A stretch of DNA of 64,000 nt, taken from positions 124,001 through 188,000 of the forward strand of contig NZ_CP035632.1 of NCBI RefSeq assembly GCF_008807075.1. The letters run 5' to 3'. A model generated the notes under the pieces. The model was not told the origin of the DNA. It saw only the letters and a program-made list of their open reading frames with translations, and searched no databases. Shown in pieces: positions 43,583 to 51,817 of the stretch (position 1 is the first letter of the stretch; every line of letters starts with the position of its first letter). The DNA is from Synechococcus sp. RSCCF101. Its GTDB lineage: Bacteria > Cyanobacteriota > Cyanobacteriia > PCC-6307 > Cyanobiaceae. Made by a program: the position numbers and the translations under genes.

Positions 43583-44860
43583 TCAGGCCTCGGCCTCAGC
43601 TGTGATCGTGCGCACCACGCGTTGCGGGAAGGGGATCTCGATGCCCTCCGCCTCGAAGCGCTTCCACACGGCAGAGGCGATCTCCGTGTGAGCCCTGAGG
43701 TTGGTGAAGGGATCGGCCACGAAATAGCGCACACTGAAATCAATCGAGGATTCTCCGTAGCGCACCAGAAACACCGACGGAGCCGGATCGGGGAGCACGA
43801 GCTGACTTCCCCTGGCCGCCTCCAGCAGGCAGCCCATCACATGTTCCGGGTCATGCCGGTAGTGCGCCGACACCAGCACTTCGCCCCGGCGCAGGTTGTC
43901 GCTGCCGGAATAGGTGGTGGTGCGGGTGGTGAAGAATTCCTGATTGGGAATCACCAGCTCGGCGTTGTCACGCTGCCGCCAGAGCACGGCCGCCCGCAGC
44001 CCCAGGCTGATCACGCTGCAGGGGTCGCCATCGATGAACAGGATGTCGCCCGGTCGGACGGATCCCTCGAACAACAGCCACAGGCCGCTGACGAAGTTGG
44101 CGATCAGCTCCCGCACGCCGAAGCCGATTCCGATCGAGAGGCCACCGGCGATGGCCGCCACACCGGTGGCATTGAGGCCGATCCGGTTCAGTAGCCACAC
44201 CAGGCCGAGACCGATCACCAGATACCTGAGAATCAGGGCCACGGCTCGTCTGCTGCCCTCCGACATCCCGAGCAGGCGTTGCAGCGACCAGCTGAGCAGC
44301 CCCACCGGCAGGGGACTCAGCACCACGATGAAATAGGGAATCACCAGGCACGAGGCCACCGTTCCCACCGTGAACGTTGTTTCGAACACGGTGAACAGGG
44401 GCTGCTCGAGCACCTTGATCAGCGGCACGAACAGATTGATCGCCGCCGTGAGCACCAGCAGCATGAAGGCCGGCTTGGCCACCTGCCGGTTCCATCGCTG
44501 CAGGGTGGCGGCCTTCAGGCGCTTGCTCAAGAGGCGGAGCAGGATGCGGATCCCGGTCCAGATCCAGGCGGCGGCTGCGGCAAACCGCAGCAGACCCCAT
44601 GGCTGCCCGAGCAGGAGAAAGAGCCCGGCGAGCAGGCTGAGCAGCAGTGCCAGCAGCGCCATCCGCAGCACCCACTGCCGTCCGCCCCATCCGGGGCGGC
44701 GGATCAGCTGAGCGAAGGGGATGCCGCGCGTCCAATCCGGTCGCGCCCAGAACAGTCTCCAGCCGATCACGGCCACCAGGCCCGCAGCCACCTGGGCCAC
44801 CACCACCGGACGGCTGATCAGCCCCAGCAGCCCCCAGAACGTTGCTTCTCCTGCGTTCAT
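43583..44860 (-). CDS. MscS-type mechanosensitive ion channel family protein
   Basis: A membrane channel of the MscS family, 425 residues. It has about six spans before the conserved pore region (GLNATGVAAIAGGLSIGIGF, GVRELIANFVSGLWLLFEG). The beta domain follows (VRPGDILFIDGDPCSVISLG, NAELVIPNQEFFTT) and then the C-terminal alpha/beta domain ending in EGIEIPFPQRVV. These are the standard MscS core signatures. Its start overlaps the stop of the solute-binding lipoprotein gene by 4 bases, making it the last gene of the Grr operon. Osmotic gating is the family role; a role in peptide export would be speculation. Confidence 0.9.
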   Translation of the reverse strand: MNAGEATFWGLLGLISRPVVVAQVAAGLVAVIGWRLFWARPDWTRGIPFAQLIRRPGWGGRQWVLRMALLALLLSLLAGLFLLLGQPWGLLRFAAAAAWIWTGIRILLRLLSKRLKAATLQRWNRQVAKPAFMLLVLTAAINLFVPLIKVLEQPLFTVFETTFTVGTVASCLVIPYFIVVLSPLPVGLLSWSLQRLLGMSEGSRRAVALILRYLVIGLGLVWLLNRIGLNATGVAAIAGGLSIGIGFGVRELIANFVSGLWLLFEGSVRPGDILFIDGDPCSVISLGLRAAVLWRQRDNAELVIPNQEFFTTRTTTYSGSDNLRRGEVLVSAHYRHDPEHVMGCLLEAARGSQLVLPDPAPSVFLVRYGESSIDFSVRYFVADPFTNLRAHTEIASAVWKRFEAEGIEIPFPQRVVRTITAEAEA

Positions 44861-46146
44861 TGCTTCAGGCTCTCCGAAACGGCCCGGGCTCCTTCTTCGG
44901 GCGACATCAGTCCCAGGCTCACCTCCTCCACCAGATCGTCCAGCGCTTCGCCCCGCTCGCCCTGAATCGCCGCTGCCTCGAGGCTTTCAAAGGCCGATCT
45001 GTTCCGGCTGGCCTGAAGGGCCTGCAGGCGGCCGGAGGCCGCGCTGAAGATCATGCCGGTATTCACAGGGAAGGCCCCCACGATGGAGCGCGTCAGCTGC
45101 TTCTGAGTGATGCGACTGAGCACGAAGAGAGCGAAGTCCCTGGCACGCTCCGACTGCTGACGCGTGGAGTTCACCCCGAAGCTCATCATCAGCTGCTCGG
45201 TCACGGCGAAAGGAATCTCTCCCTCAACGCGGCCCGGCAGGGGTGTGATCACCAGATCCTGGCCAAGGTTGAGAACGTGATCGCGGATCGAATTGCCCCG
45301 GCATGGAATCCAGCTCAGCTCCTTGTCTCGGAAGGCACGATCCAGATCGCTGGTGGAGCGGAAGAACAGCACATTGTTCTGCAGGCCGGCGTTGCCGATC
45401 CAGCGCAGCCAGGTTCGGAACGCCGGTTCAATGTCCTGTTGCGTTGCCAGCTGCCGCAGAGCCGGATCACCCCGCTTCAGCCCGGAACGCACGAAGGTCT
45501 CCATCAGCGGGTCGTTCATCGTCCAGGCCAGATCACGGAAGCGGGAGGGAAGACCCACCGCTTTCCCGCCGGCGGCCTGTTCCAGCAGCTCAGCGAGGGT
45601 GGCGGGCGGCTCGGGCATCAGGCGGCGGTTGACGCAGGCCACCTGAGGGAACACCACAAACGGCTTCATCACCGGCGTGCCGTTCTGACTCACGGCCTGC
45701 CTGAGTTCCGGGCTCACCGTCTTCAGCCAGGGCCCGTCCACGGGCTCGGAATTGGTCAGCCCCGCCAGCAGCAGAGCCCGGGTGGTGGGGACTCGGGCCA
45801 TCATCAGATCCGGCCCCAGGCCCAGGCCGGTGCGGTAGGCCACCTCATCGACGAAGCGAGAGCCTTCGATGAAGGTGAAGATCAGCTCCACGTCCTCCCG
45901 TGCCAGCCGGAAGGAGTCGGAAACCGCCTGTGCTGCCGTTCGCGACTCGGCGATGTTGTCGGCCCTGAGCCGGCCCTTCCCCCCTTCGCCCGTCTCCACA
46001 TAGATCTGCAGCGGCCGGGGGCGCCCCGTCCAGGAGCTGCACCCGAACAACCCGGTGGCGATCAGAGCCCCGATCAGCAGTGGGGCCCAGCCCCGATGCT
46101 GACGCTCGGTCCGCGCCAATCGCCGCCGTTCGCTCAGCCTCAGCAC
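44857..46146 (-). CDS. Extracellular solute-binding lipoprotein
   Basis: The 429-residue protein has a lipoprotein signal (WAPLLIGALIATGLFGC, lipobox LFGC with Cys36) and a mature part like family 1 ABC solute-binding proteins: FVVFPQVACVNRRLMPEPP, PLMETFVRSGLKRG, IPFAVTEQLMMSFGVN. No permease or ATPase is next to it. The GTG at 46146 overlaps the grrM stop (GTGCTGA). The end overlaps the MscS gene start. Within a RiPP operon it might bind the product or a precursor at the membrane surface, but it may also serve a distant importer. Confidence 0.8.
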   Translation of the reverse strand: MLRLSERRRLARTERQHRGWAPLLIGALIATGLFGCSSWTGRPRPLQIYVETGEGGKGRLRADNIAESRTAAQAVSDSFRLAREDVELIFTFIEGSRFVDEVAYRTGLGLGPDLMMARVPTTRALLLAGLTNSEPVDGPWLKTVSPELRQAVSQNGTPVMKPFVVFPQVACVNRRLMPEPPATLAELLEQAAGGKAVGLPSRFRDLAWTMNDPLMETFVRSGLKRGDPALRQLATQQDIEPAFRTWLRWIGNAGLQNNVLFFRSTSDLDRAFRDKELSWIPCRGNSIRDHVLNLGQDLVITPLPGRVEGEIPFAVTEQLMMSFGVNSTRQQSERARDFALFVLSRITQKQLTRSIVGAFPVNTGMIFSAASGRLQALQASRNRSAFESLEAAAIQGERGEALDDLVEEVSLGLMSPEEGARAVSESLKQ

Positions 46147-47306
46147 AGCTCCAGCTCCCGCTCCATCCGCTGCAGCACCACCTCGCTGGCCAGCTTGATG
46201 CGGTAGCGGCAGGCCTGGGTCTCGGCGCTGGCAGCGGTGCCGTTCTCCCAGACCTTGTTGCTGCAGGCGCCGCCACCGCAGAGACCGAAGTGCCCGCACT
46301 GCAGGCGGCACTGCTCGACCCCCTGCTGCACCGCCTGCCACTGCCGCTGGAAGCGCTCGTTTCGGCTGCTGTCTTCCAGGGACGTGTCACTCACGTGGCC
46401 CAGCACCCAGGAGCCATGGGGCGTGTCCACGCCCAGCAACTCCGGATCGAAGGTGGAAAAACGCCCCTGATGATCCACGTTCACGATCGCAAAGGGGTGG
46501 TTGAGATCGTTGCGGCCAATCCGTTCCCCGCTCAGGGCCAGCTGCATCACATCGGCGAATTCACGGATCGCCAGTGGCCGGCCGGCGGCCTGATTGCGGT
46601 CCCACAGGCGCTCCAGGAAACGGATGTAGCGCCGCTCCAGGTGCTGCTGGGCCGCAGGGGCGCCGCCCTCCTGCAGCTCCAGGCTGGAGCGGAGGTTGAC
46701 CCCCTCCCGTTCCTCCATGTTGAGCCCCACCTCCTCGGCCCCGATGCTGCGGAAGAACTCGAACAGGGCATCGGCGTGATCGAGGGAGGCCTCGGTCACC
46801 ACGGCGATCACGCTGAAGGGAATGCCGTGGCGCTGCAGGCACTCCACCCCGTGCAGCGCCGCGGCGTGGCTGCCGGCGCCACTGCGGCTGCGACGCTCCC
46901 GGTCGTGCAGCCAGGCCGGTCCATCCAGGCTCACCCCCACGTCGATCCGGTTGCGGATCAGGCAGGCCGCCCAGGCGTCGTTGAGCACCGTGGCGTTGGT
47001 CTGAACCACCTGGCTCACCGCATCCTGCGGCCAGCCGTGCCGCCGCAGGGCCTCGTGCAGACGGGCCGTGGCCTGGTCGTAGAAGGACGGCGGTCGCAGC
47101 AGGGGCTCGCCCGCATGCCAGAGCAGGCTGAAGGGCCCGCTGGCGAAGGGGCTCTCCAGCACCCGATCGAAGATGCGATCCAGCAACGACGCATCCATCT
47201 GGAGCCGTCGCGTCCGGTCGGGCAGATAGCAGTAGCGGCAATCGAGGTTGCAGAGGCTGGTGGGCTGCAGCACCAGCAGCTTCAGCGGCCCGAAGGGCTC
47301 GTTCAC
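46140..47306 (-). CDS. grrM: Radical SAM/SPASM peptide maturase GrrM
   Basis: A radical SAM enzyme that modifies the Gly-rich precursor GrrA. The 388-residue protein carries the CxxxCxxC cluster motif at Cys19, Cys23 and Cys26 (SLCNLDCRYCYLPDR), SLLWHAGEPLL as the GGE-like motif, and a C-terminal SPASM domain with cysteines (EQCRLQCGHFGLCGGGAC, ETQACRYR) binding auxiliary clusters. Family members in this context install cyclophane cross-links in F-x-N motifs. It overlaps grrA by 4 bases (ATGA), so precursor and enzyme are cotranslated. A sulfatase maturase would look similar, but no sulfatase is nearby and GrrA is. Confidence 0.92.
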   Translation of the reverse strand: MNEPFGPLKLLVLQPTSLCNLDCRYCYLPDRTRRLQMDASLLDRIFDRVLESPFASGPFSLLWHAGEPLLRPPSFYDQATARLHEALRRHGWPQDAVSQVVQTNATVLNDAWAACLIRNRIDVGVSLDGPAWLHDRERRSRSGAGSHAAALHGVECLQRHGIPFSVIAVVTEASLDHADALFEFFRSIGAEEVGLNMEEREGVNLRSSLELQEGGAPAAQQHLERRYIRFLERLWDRNQAAGRPLAIREFADVMQLALSGERIGRNDLNHPFAIVNVDHQGRFSTFDPELLGVDTPHGSWVLGHVSDTSLEDSSRNERFQRQWQAVQQGVEQCRLQCGHFGLCGGGACSNKVWENGTAASAETQACRYRIKLASEVVLQRMERELELC

Positions 47307-47674
47307 CAGTTCACGAAGCCGCGTCCCGGGCGGAGGTTGGCGAAGCTGCCGCCCCGGTAGCCGCCGCCGTTCACGAAACCGCGGGCCGGGCCGCCGTAAT
47401 AGCGGTGGCCGTTCACGAAGCCCCGGCCGCGCGGTCCGCGGGCGGCACCGCCGTAGCGGCCGTTGATGAAGCCCAGGGCCAGCTCCGTGTGCTGCGGGCG
47501 GGCCAGTCCGCGATCCTGAAGCGCGGCGGTGAGTCGGCTCAGGCGTTGCTCCACCGTTTGCTGGCCCTGGGCGGCGGGGGCGGTGTGCAGGGTGGCCGTG
47601 GCTGGAGCGGCCAGGGTCGCCAGGGCCAGCAGCAGGCCCAGCTGGGTGGTGCGGCTGGAGATGGGCTGAAGCAT
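47303..47674 (-). CDS. grrA: GrrA family RiPP precursor (Gly-rich repeat peptide)
   Basis: The 123-residue precursor has a hydrophobic signal-like N-terminus (LGLLLALATLAAPATATLH), a leader helix with VEQRLSRLTAALQDRG, and a Gly/Arg/Tyr-rich core from about residue 66. Five F-x-N motifs are visible at 69-71, 86-88, 100-102, 111-113 and 120-122, usually as GF[IV]NG. The last is two residues from the C-terminus (GFVNW). These are the sites GrrM is expected to cross-link, Phe ring to Asn side chain, making a chain of small cyclophanes. The modified peptide is probably exported. The function of Grr peptides is not known. Confidence 0.92.
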   Translation of the reverse strand: MLQPISSRTTQLGLLLALATLAAPATATLHTAPAAQGQQTVEQRLSRLTAALQDRGLARPQHTELALGFINGRYGGAARGPRGRGFVNGHRYYGGPARGFVNGGGYRGGSFANLRPGRGFVNW

Positions 47675-47710
47675 GGATCGGGGCGCAGTGGGGTCAGGGC
47701 GTGGCGGGGC

Positions 47711-48667
47711 TCAGGGCGTGGTGACGGGGGGCACGGCGATCTGTTCGTGGCTCAGCAGCACGGCATTGAAGAAGGCCGTGATCGCTTCGGTGGGCAGTTC
47801 AAGGTCGCTGTCGGGTCCCAGCCAGCGGTTCACGAGCTCCACGTAACGCGGCTCGCCGTTCACATAGCCCTGCACCATCTTTCCGATGGCCAGGCTGGCG
47901 AGATTCCTCAGGGTGCCGTTGTTCTCCGGCACCATGCAGCCCACGGCGTAGCGGTTGTAGGGGGTCTCGGGCACGAGATCGAGATCCGTGGCGTCAGCCT
48001 CGGCCACCGCGCCCGCGATCAGCAGGGTGTCGCCGATCACGCCGTCCACGCGGCCGCTGCGCAGCGCCGCGAGTCCATCGGCAAGGGAGGCGATGGGAAC
48101 CAGCGTGGCCTGCGGTTGCAGGGCCTCCAGCGTGGTGGCCCCCAGGCTTCCCGCCACCGCGCCGATCCGCTTGCCGGCCAGGGATGCGGGTGTGCCGTCC
48201 GGCCCGCCGGCGGCGGTGAGCAGCCGGATGCCGGAGAGGGCGAAGGGGGTGGTGAAGTCCACGAACATCTCCCGGCGCCAGGTGAACTGGGCCCCGCAGA
48301 AGAGATCGATGTCACCGCGATGCACGGCCTGGAAGGCCGCATCGGCGGAGTCGGCAGTGACGCTCACCACGCTGATCGGCTTGCCCAGGTAGTCGGAGAG
48401 CTCCTCGGCGATCAGGCCCGACACATCCACGGCGTACCCCTGCAGGCTGCCGTCGGCAGCGAGGGAGGCATAGGGAGGCACGCCCTCCGGCACACCCATG
48501 CCGAGGACGCCGGTGCGAGCCGCTTTCTCCACGGCGGTCTCGGCCAGGGCGGGCGCGCCAGGCCCGAGCCACCCCAGCACCGCCAGCAGGCCGGCGGCAG
48601 CGGCACGCCGCAGCATCACGGCCGGCCCATGCCGACCGCCTTCAGGCGGATGGGACCTCTGCGACAT
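47711..48667 (-). CDS. grrP: GrrP: orphan periplasmic substrate-binding-like protein
   Basis: The 318-residue protein has a signal peptide (AAAAGLLAVLGWLGPGAPALA). Its family-3 solute-binding fold is like glutamine/amino acid binding proteins: GVLGMGVPEGVPPYASLAADG, GYAVDVSGLIAEELSDYLGK, GDIDLFCGAQFTWRREMFVD, FALSGIRLLTAAGG, RVDGVIGDTLLIAG. GrrP proteins recur with GrrA and GrrM without ABC partners and may handle the mature peptide. It lies 36 bases upstream of grrA on the same strand and 13 bases after the GH5 gene. The ATG at 48667 is chosen; one at 48616 nearer the signal is possible. Confidence 0.9.
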   Translation of the reverse strand: MSQRSHPPEGGRHGPAVMLRRAAAAGLLAVLGWLGPGAPALAETAVEKAARTGVLGMGVPEGVPPYASLAADGSLQGYAVDVSGLIAEELSDYLGKPISVVSVTADSADAAFQAVHRGDIDLFCGAQFTWRREMFVDFTTPFALSGIRLLTAAGGPDGTPASLAGKRIGAVAGSLGATTLEALQPQATLVPIASLADGLAALRSGRVDGVIGDTLLIAGAVAEADATDLDLVPETPYNRYAVGCMVPENNGTLRNLASLAIGKMVQGYVNGEPRYVELVNRWLGPDSDLELPTEAITAFFNAVLLSHEQIAVPPVTTP

Positions 48668-48680
48668 CGCGGCACGCCTG

Positions 48681-49766
48681 TCAGTTCCGTGATCGTATGG
48701 GCATGGCCGGTGGGAGGCTGCCGCTTGCAAAGGCGTGAAACAGGCCGCCCCAGGTGTCGGTGCCGCTGCGCTCTGCGTTGTCCTCGCCCAGCAGAGCGCT
48801 CGGATCGGAGCGATCCCGCTTCCAGAGCCAGGCCAGTACCGGCAGTCCTTCGGCGTCGGCGGCCCGCAGCAGCGGTTCCGGATCGAGCGACAGCCCTGCG
48901 TTGGCGGGGCCGGTCTCACCGATGATGAGCGGCAGTCCCCGGCGGCGCAGGGCCCGCAGCCGCCGTTGGATCGTCGCCTGCGCCGGGTGCTGTCGGGGCG
49001 GAGCCTCCGGAGCCACCGGAGCGGCGGGCGGCAGCCAGCGTTCGTAGGCGTGCAGGTCGAAGACCAGATGGGGGTCCGTGCCCAGCAGGGAGCGGCCGTG
49101 ATCCAGCAGCACCTGCTCGTTCTGCCCCATCGCTCCGGCCGGCACCACCACGGTCAGCTGCGGCGCCACCGCCCGCACCGCGGCCACCAGCTCCTGCATC
49201 TCCGCGCGCCACTGCAGACCGTCGCTCGCGGCGGTGGCTTGCCAGTCGTAGGGCTCGTTCCACAGCTCGAGCCACACGTCGGCGTCGTTGCGGAAGGCCC
49301 GTGCCCAGCCCTGCAGCGTGGCCCGATAGTCGCTGGCCCAGGCCACGGCTCCAGGCGAACGGCCCGCCATGACGTCCTCCTCCAGGCCCGTCCAGCCGAA
49401 CGGGCAGAGGATGGTGATCAGGCCGTTCGCCCGGTTCCTCTCCACCACGCCCCGCAGGTCGTGCAGCACCCTCCCCCGGGCATCACGTCCTGCGGGGGCG
49501 TTGATCGGCTGATCGCGCATCGCCGGAATCACCTCCCGCACGATCGTGAGGGTCCAGCGCGCCATGGCGCCGCTGTCGCCACCGAACACGTGCAGGGCGT
49601 TCGCGCCATGGTGCTGGTGCTCCAGTGCCGTGCGCACGTTCTGTCGCAGGGAGACAGGGCCTGCCAGGGCCGTGGGCAGCGCGACGCCGATCAGCAGCAG
49701 CGCCAGCACGATCCAGCAGCGGATTGCTGCCCGGAGCCTCCCGGATTGTGCCGCGGACCGTTGCAT
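48681..49766 (-). CDS. GH5-like glycoside hydrolase, exported
   Basis: The 361-residue protein has an N-terminal membrane or signal segment (IRCWIVLALLLIGVALPTALA) and a TIM-barrel glycoside hydrolase domain of the GH5/cellulase type. The acid/base Glu171 is in LELWNEPYD and the nucleophile Glu284 in LIIGETGP, with LVFDLHAYERW between. The substrate (beta-glucan, mannan or other) cannot be told. It is first in the compact minus-strand set leading into grrP-grrA-grrM, with only 13 bases between stop and grrP start, so it may belong to the same transcript. The ATG at 49766 is chosen to fit the signal. Confidence 0.85.
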   Translation of the reverse strand: MQRSAAQSGRLRAAIRCWIVLALLLIGVALPTALAGPVSLRQNVRTALEHQHHGANALHVFGGDSGAMARWTLTIVREVIPAMRDQPINAPAGRDARGRVLHDLRGVVERNRANGLITILCPFGWTGLEEDVMAGRSPGAVAWASDYRATLQGWARAFRNDADVWLELWNEPYDWQATAASDGLQWRAEMQELVAAVRAVAPQLTVVVPAGAMGQNEQVLLDHGRSLLGTDPHLVFDLHAYERWLPPAAPVAPEAPPRQHPAQATIQRRLRALRRRGLPLIIGETGPANAGLSLDPEPLLRAADAEGLPVLAWLWKRDRSDPSALLGEDNAERSGTDTWGGLFHAFASGSLPPAMPIRSRN

Positions 49767-49839
49767 CAGAAGGCCGGATTCGTGCTGGGGTTCACACCGA
49801 AGCCTGCAGGTAGCGCCTGACACCCTGCTGTTGCAGACA

Positions 49840-50067
49840 ATGGCTCCAGACTGTGCGCCAAGCCATGCGATTCCGCTCCGAATGGATCAGCTGCTGCCGC
49901 TCAATCCTGCGTTCGGCGATGGGCTGAGCTGCCCCCTGCCTGCCTGGCCGATGGATGTCCCGTCAGCCGGCCTCACCAGCTGGGAGCATCGCCGCGAGCA
50001 GGAGCGCAGCCGCCGCTGCGCTCCTGCGACGGCGCTCTCCTGGACGGAGCTTCTCGGTCAGCAGTGA
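49840..50067 (+). CDS. Hypothetical small protein
   Basis: A 75-residue frame starting MAPDCAPSHAIPLRMDQLLP, then NPAFGDGLSCPLPAWPMDVP and SWEHRREQERSRRC, ending ALSWTELLGQQ. Composition is protein-like and it fills a gap between divergent genes, but no family is recognised. An inner ATG (MDQLLPLNPAFGDGL) would give 61 residues. Confidence 0.4.
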   Translation: MAPDCAPSHAIPLRMDQLLPLNPAFGDGLSCPLPAWPMDVPSAGLTSWEHRREQERSRRCAPATALSWTELLGQQ

Positions 50068-50106
50068 GCCAGGCCCGGTCCCGGAGTGGGCCCAGGCTGG
50101 CTGGCT

Positions 50107-50367
50107 TCAGTGGAGCCGCACCACATCCACGGCCTCCTCGAACACCTCGTTGATCGCGATCGCCGCCTCCACGGCCCGCTCATGGGTGTGGAACTGCCAG
50201 GCGTTCTCGCTGTCACTCACCCGTTCGATGTGGGCGTCGCTGCTGTTGACGCCGAGGAAATCGCGTCCGTCGGAGGTGCGCAGGGCATAGCGCTCGCGGA
50301 TGTCCGGATCGGGAACACGGGGCAGATGCTTGAGCTCGCGTCCCGCACGCGGCATGATGGTCTGCAT
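50107..50367 (-). CDS. Hypothetical 86-residue protein
   Basis: Family not recognised. The protein starts MQTIMPRAGRELKHLPRVPD, then IRERYALRTSDGRDFLGVN and AWQFHTHERAVEAAIAINEV, ending VDVVRLH. The fold seems mixed alpha/beta, cytosolic, with no signal or span. The ATG at 50367 is preferred; the frame is open further, across the start of the divergent DUF427 gene, where it is not protein-like. It stands alone between a convergent small frame and a divergent gene. Confidence 0.55.
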   Translation of the reverse strand: MQTIMPRAGRELKHLPRVPDPDIRERYALRTSDGRDFLGVNSSDAHIERVSDSENAWQFHTHERAVEAAIAINEVFEEAVDVVRLH

Positions 50368-50428
50368 GGCTCCCTCCGTGGTGATCCTGTCATCGTTGTA
50401 ACCGGTTGCGGATACGCCTGTCAGGCAA

Positions 50429-50896
50429 ATGCCAACTTTCGTGTCTGATTTCCCCAGACCGCCTGCGCTGGTGCGGGTTGAGGAGCATGTGCGGGTCGAG
50501 GCGCTCGGAATCGTGGTGGCCGAGTGTCGCAGTTGTTTCCAGGTGCGCGAGACGTTCCACCCGCCCACCTACTACCTGCCGCCCGAGTCGATCAGCGAGG
50601 GGGTGCTGGTGCCCGCCACCGGTGGCTCGTTCTGCGAGTGGAAGGGGGTGGCCAGCTACCGGGACATCGTTCATGGCGGTCGGCGCCTGCCCAGGGCGGC
50701 CTGGACCTATCTCGATCCCACCCCCGCCTTCCGCGAGCTCCGCGGCTGGGTGGCCTTCTACGCGGCCCTGATGGACGCCTGCTGGGTGGATGGGGAACGG
50801 GCCCTGCCCCAGCCGGGCGGCTTCTACGGCGGCTGGATCACCTCCAAGGTGACCGGCCCGTTCAAGGGCGATCCCGCTCACCCCGAGCTGATCTGA
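50429..50896 (+). CDS. DUF427 domain protein
   Basis: The 155-residue protein has the DUF427 pattern: RVEALGIVVAECRSCFQVRE, PPTYYLPPESISEGVLVPA, SFCEWKGVASYRDIV and AWTYLDPTPAFRELRGWVAFY, ending with a Gly-rich GGFYGGWITSKVTGPFKG tail. The family is widespread, single-domain, and of unknown biochemical role. The ATG at 50429 gives the start MPTFVSDFPRPPALVRVEEH. It ends 19 bases into the convergent gene at 50878. Confidence 0.88.
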   Translation: MPTFVSDFPRPPALVRVEEHVRVEALGIVVAECRSCFQVRETFHPPTYYLPPESISEGVLVPATGGSFCEWKGVASYRDIVHGGRRLPRAAWTYLDPTPAFRELRGWVAFYAALMDACWVDGERALPQPGGFYGGWITSKVTGPFKGDPAHPELI

Positions 50897-51429
50897 GCTC
50901 CGTTGCCGGTGTCGTCCGCCGGGGTGGCCGGCAGGGGCGCCCGGTAGGTGTGCTGCAGCCCGAGGGGCGCATCGAACTGGGCCTGGGGACCACCGTCGCG
51001 GAACCAGGGTTCCTGCAGCAGCTGCAGTGATCTGTCGTGCAGTCCCCAGCGCTCCGCCAGGTAGGCCTCGGCCTCCTCCAGGTTCAGGGGCGTGCGCGCC
51101 TGCCAGCGCACCACCGCCAGGCGGATGGCACGGATGGTCACCACTCCGATCCGCCCGCCCTCACCATCGCTCTCGCAGGATTCGTCGATGCTCTCGCGCA
51201 CCACGAACAGGCGGTGGCTGCCGCTGGCCTCGCGTCCATCCAGGCTGTACTTGAGCCGGTACAGCTCCCGGGCGCGGGGAAAGATCGGCCCCGGTGCCAG
51301 GCTCAGCCAGGCCTCGAAGGCCTGCAGCAGGCCTGCGCCGGGACCCCCCTCTGGCGGGGGGCTGGAGGGGGAGGAGGCAGCGCTCACGGGCTGGAGACGA
51401 GGTTCATGGCAGACTTTGGGCAACAGCAT
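50878..51429 (-). CDS. Hypothetical protein
   Basis: Family not recognised. With the ATG at 51429 it has 183 residues: a Pro/Ser-rich N-terminus, then LLQAFEAWLSLAPGPIFPRA, RLKYSLDG, SHRLFVVRESIDESCES, VVTIRAIRLAVVRWQARTP and LNLEEAEAYLAERWGLHDRS. It appears to be a cytosolic alpha/beta protein. A GTG at 51387 is an equally good start. The frame remains open to 51774 but the sequence there is antisense to the next gene and not protein-like. The C-terminus overlaps the DUF427 gene on the other strand. Confidence 0.55.
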   Translation of the reverse strand: MLLPKVCHEPRLQPVSAASSPSSPPPEGGPGAGLLQAFEAWLSLAPGPIFPRARELYRLKYSLDGREASGSHRLFVVRESIDESCESDGEGGRIGVVTIRAIRLAVVRWQARTPLNLEEAEAYLAERWGLHDRSLQLLQEPWFRDGGPQAQFDAPLGLQHTYRAPLPATPADDTGNGAQISSG

Positions 51430-51531
51430 GCCAGGTACCACAGAGCTGGTCCGGTCGCCAGGCGGCCGTGACACGCCCTTGGCTGTCCCAGATGCCCGGC
51501 TCGCGCTGAACCCCTCGCGATTGGAGTGTCG

Positions 51532-51813
51532 ATGGCCCATTCCTCTGATCTCGACCAGAAAGGTCGCCTGTATCTCACCGCCAGCGGGGCGCTGCACCGG
51601 AGCGCTGGGCGCCTCTACCGGCTGGTGGACCTGCAGGGCGCGCCCCACCCCGAGCTCGATCTCCCCTACGACTCCCTGGAATCGGCTCAGGCGGCCGCAT
51701 CGGCCTGGTGCAGCCGCATCGACCATGCCCACCCCTGCTGCCAGGCCGTGGGGGTGGAGGTGAGCACGCCCCACGGCACCTGGCGCACCCTGCGCTACGT
51801 GGCCCAGCTGTAG
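51532..51813 (+). CDS. Hypothetical 93-residue protein
   Basis: Family not recognised. It starts MAHSSDLDQKGRLYLTASGA, continues with RLVDLQGAPHPELDLPYDSL and SAQAAASAWCSRIDHAHPCC, and ends GTWRTLRYVAQL. No signal or membrane span. A GTG two codons upstream (51526), with TTGGAG close before it, could be the start. It is convergent with the zinc-ribbon gene at 51818, 4 bases apart. Confidence 0.6.
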   Translation: MAHSSDLDQKGRLYLTASGALHRSAGRLYRLVDLQGAPHPELDLPYDSLESAQAAASAWCSRIDHAHPCCQAVGVEVSTPHGTWRTLRYVAQL

Positions 51814-51817
51814 GGGG

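Noticed and set aside
46140..47306. Anaerobic sulfatase-maturing enzyme as the identity of the radical SAM gene
   Set aside because: The SPASM layout is shared, but there is no sulfatase nearby, and the adjoining overlapping gene is a clear GrrA precursor with a GrrP upstream.
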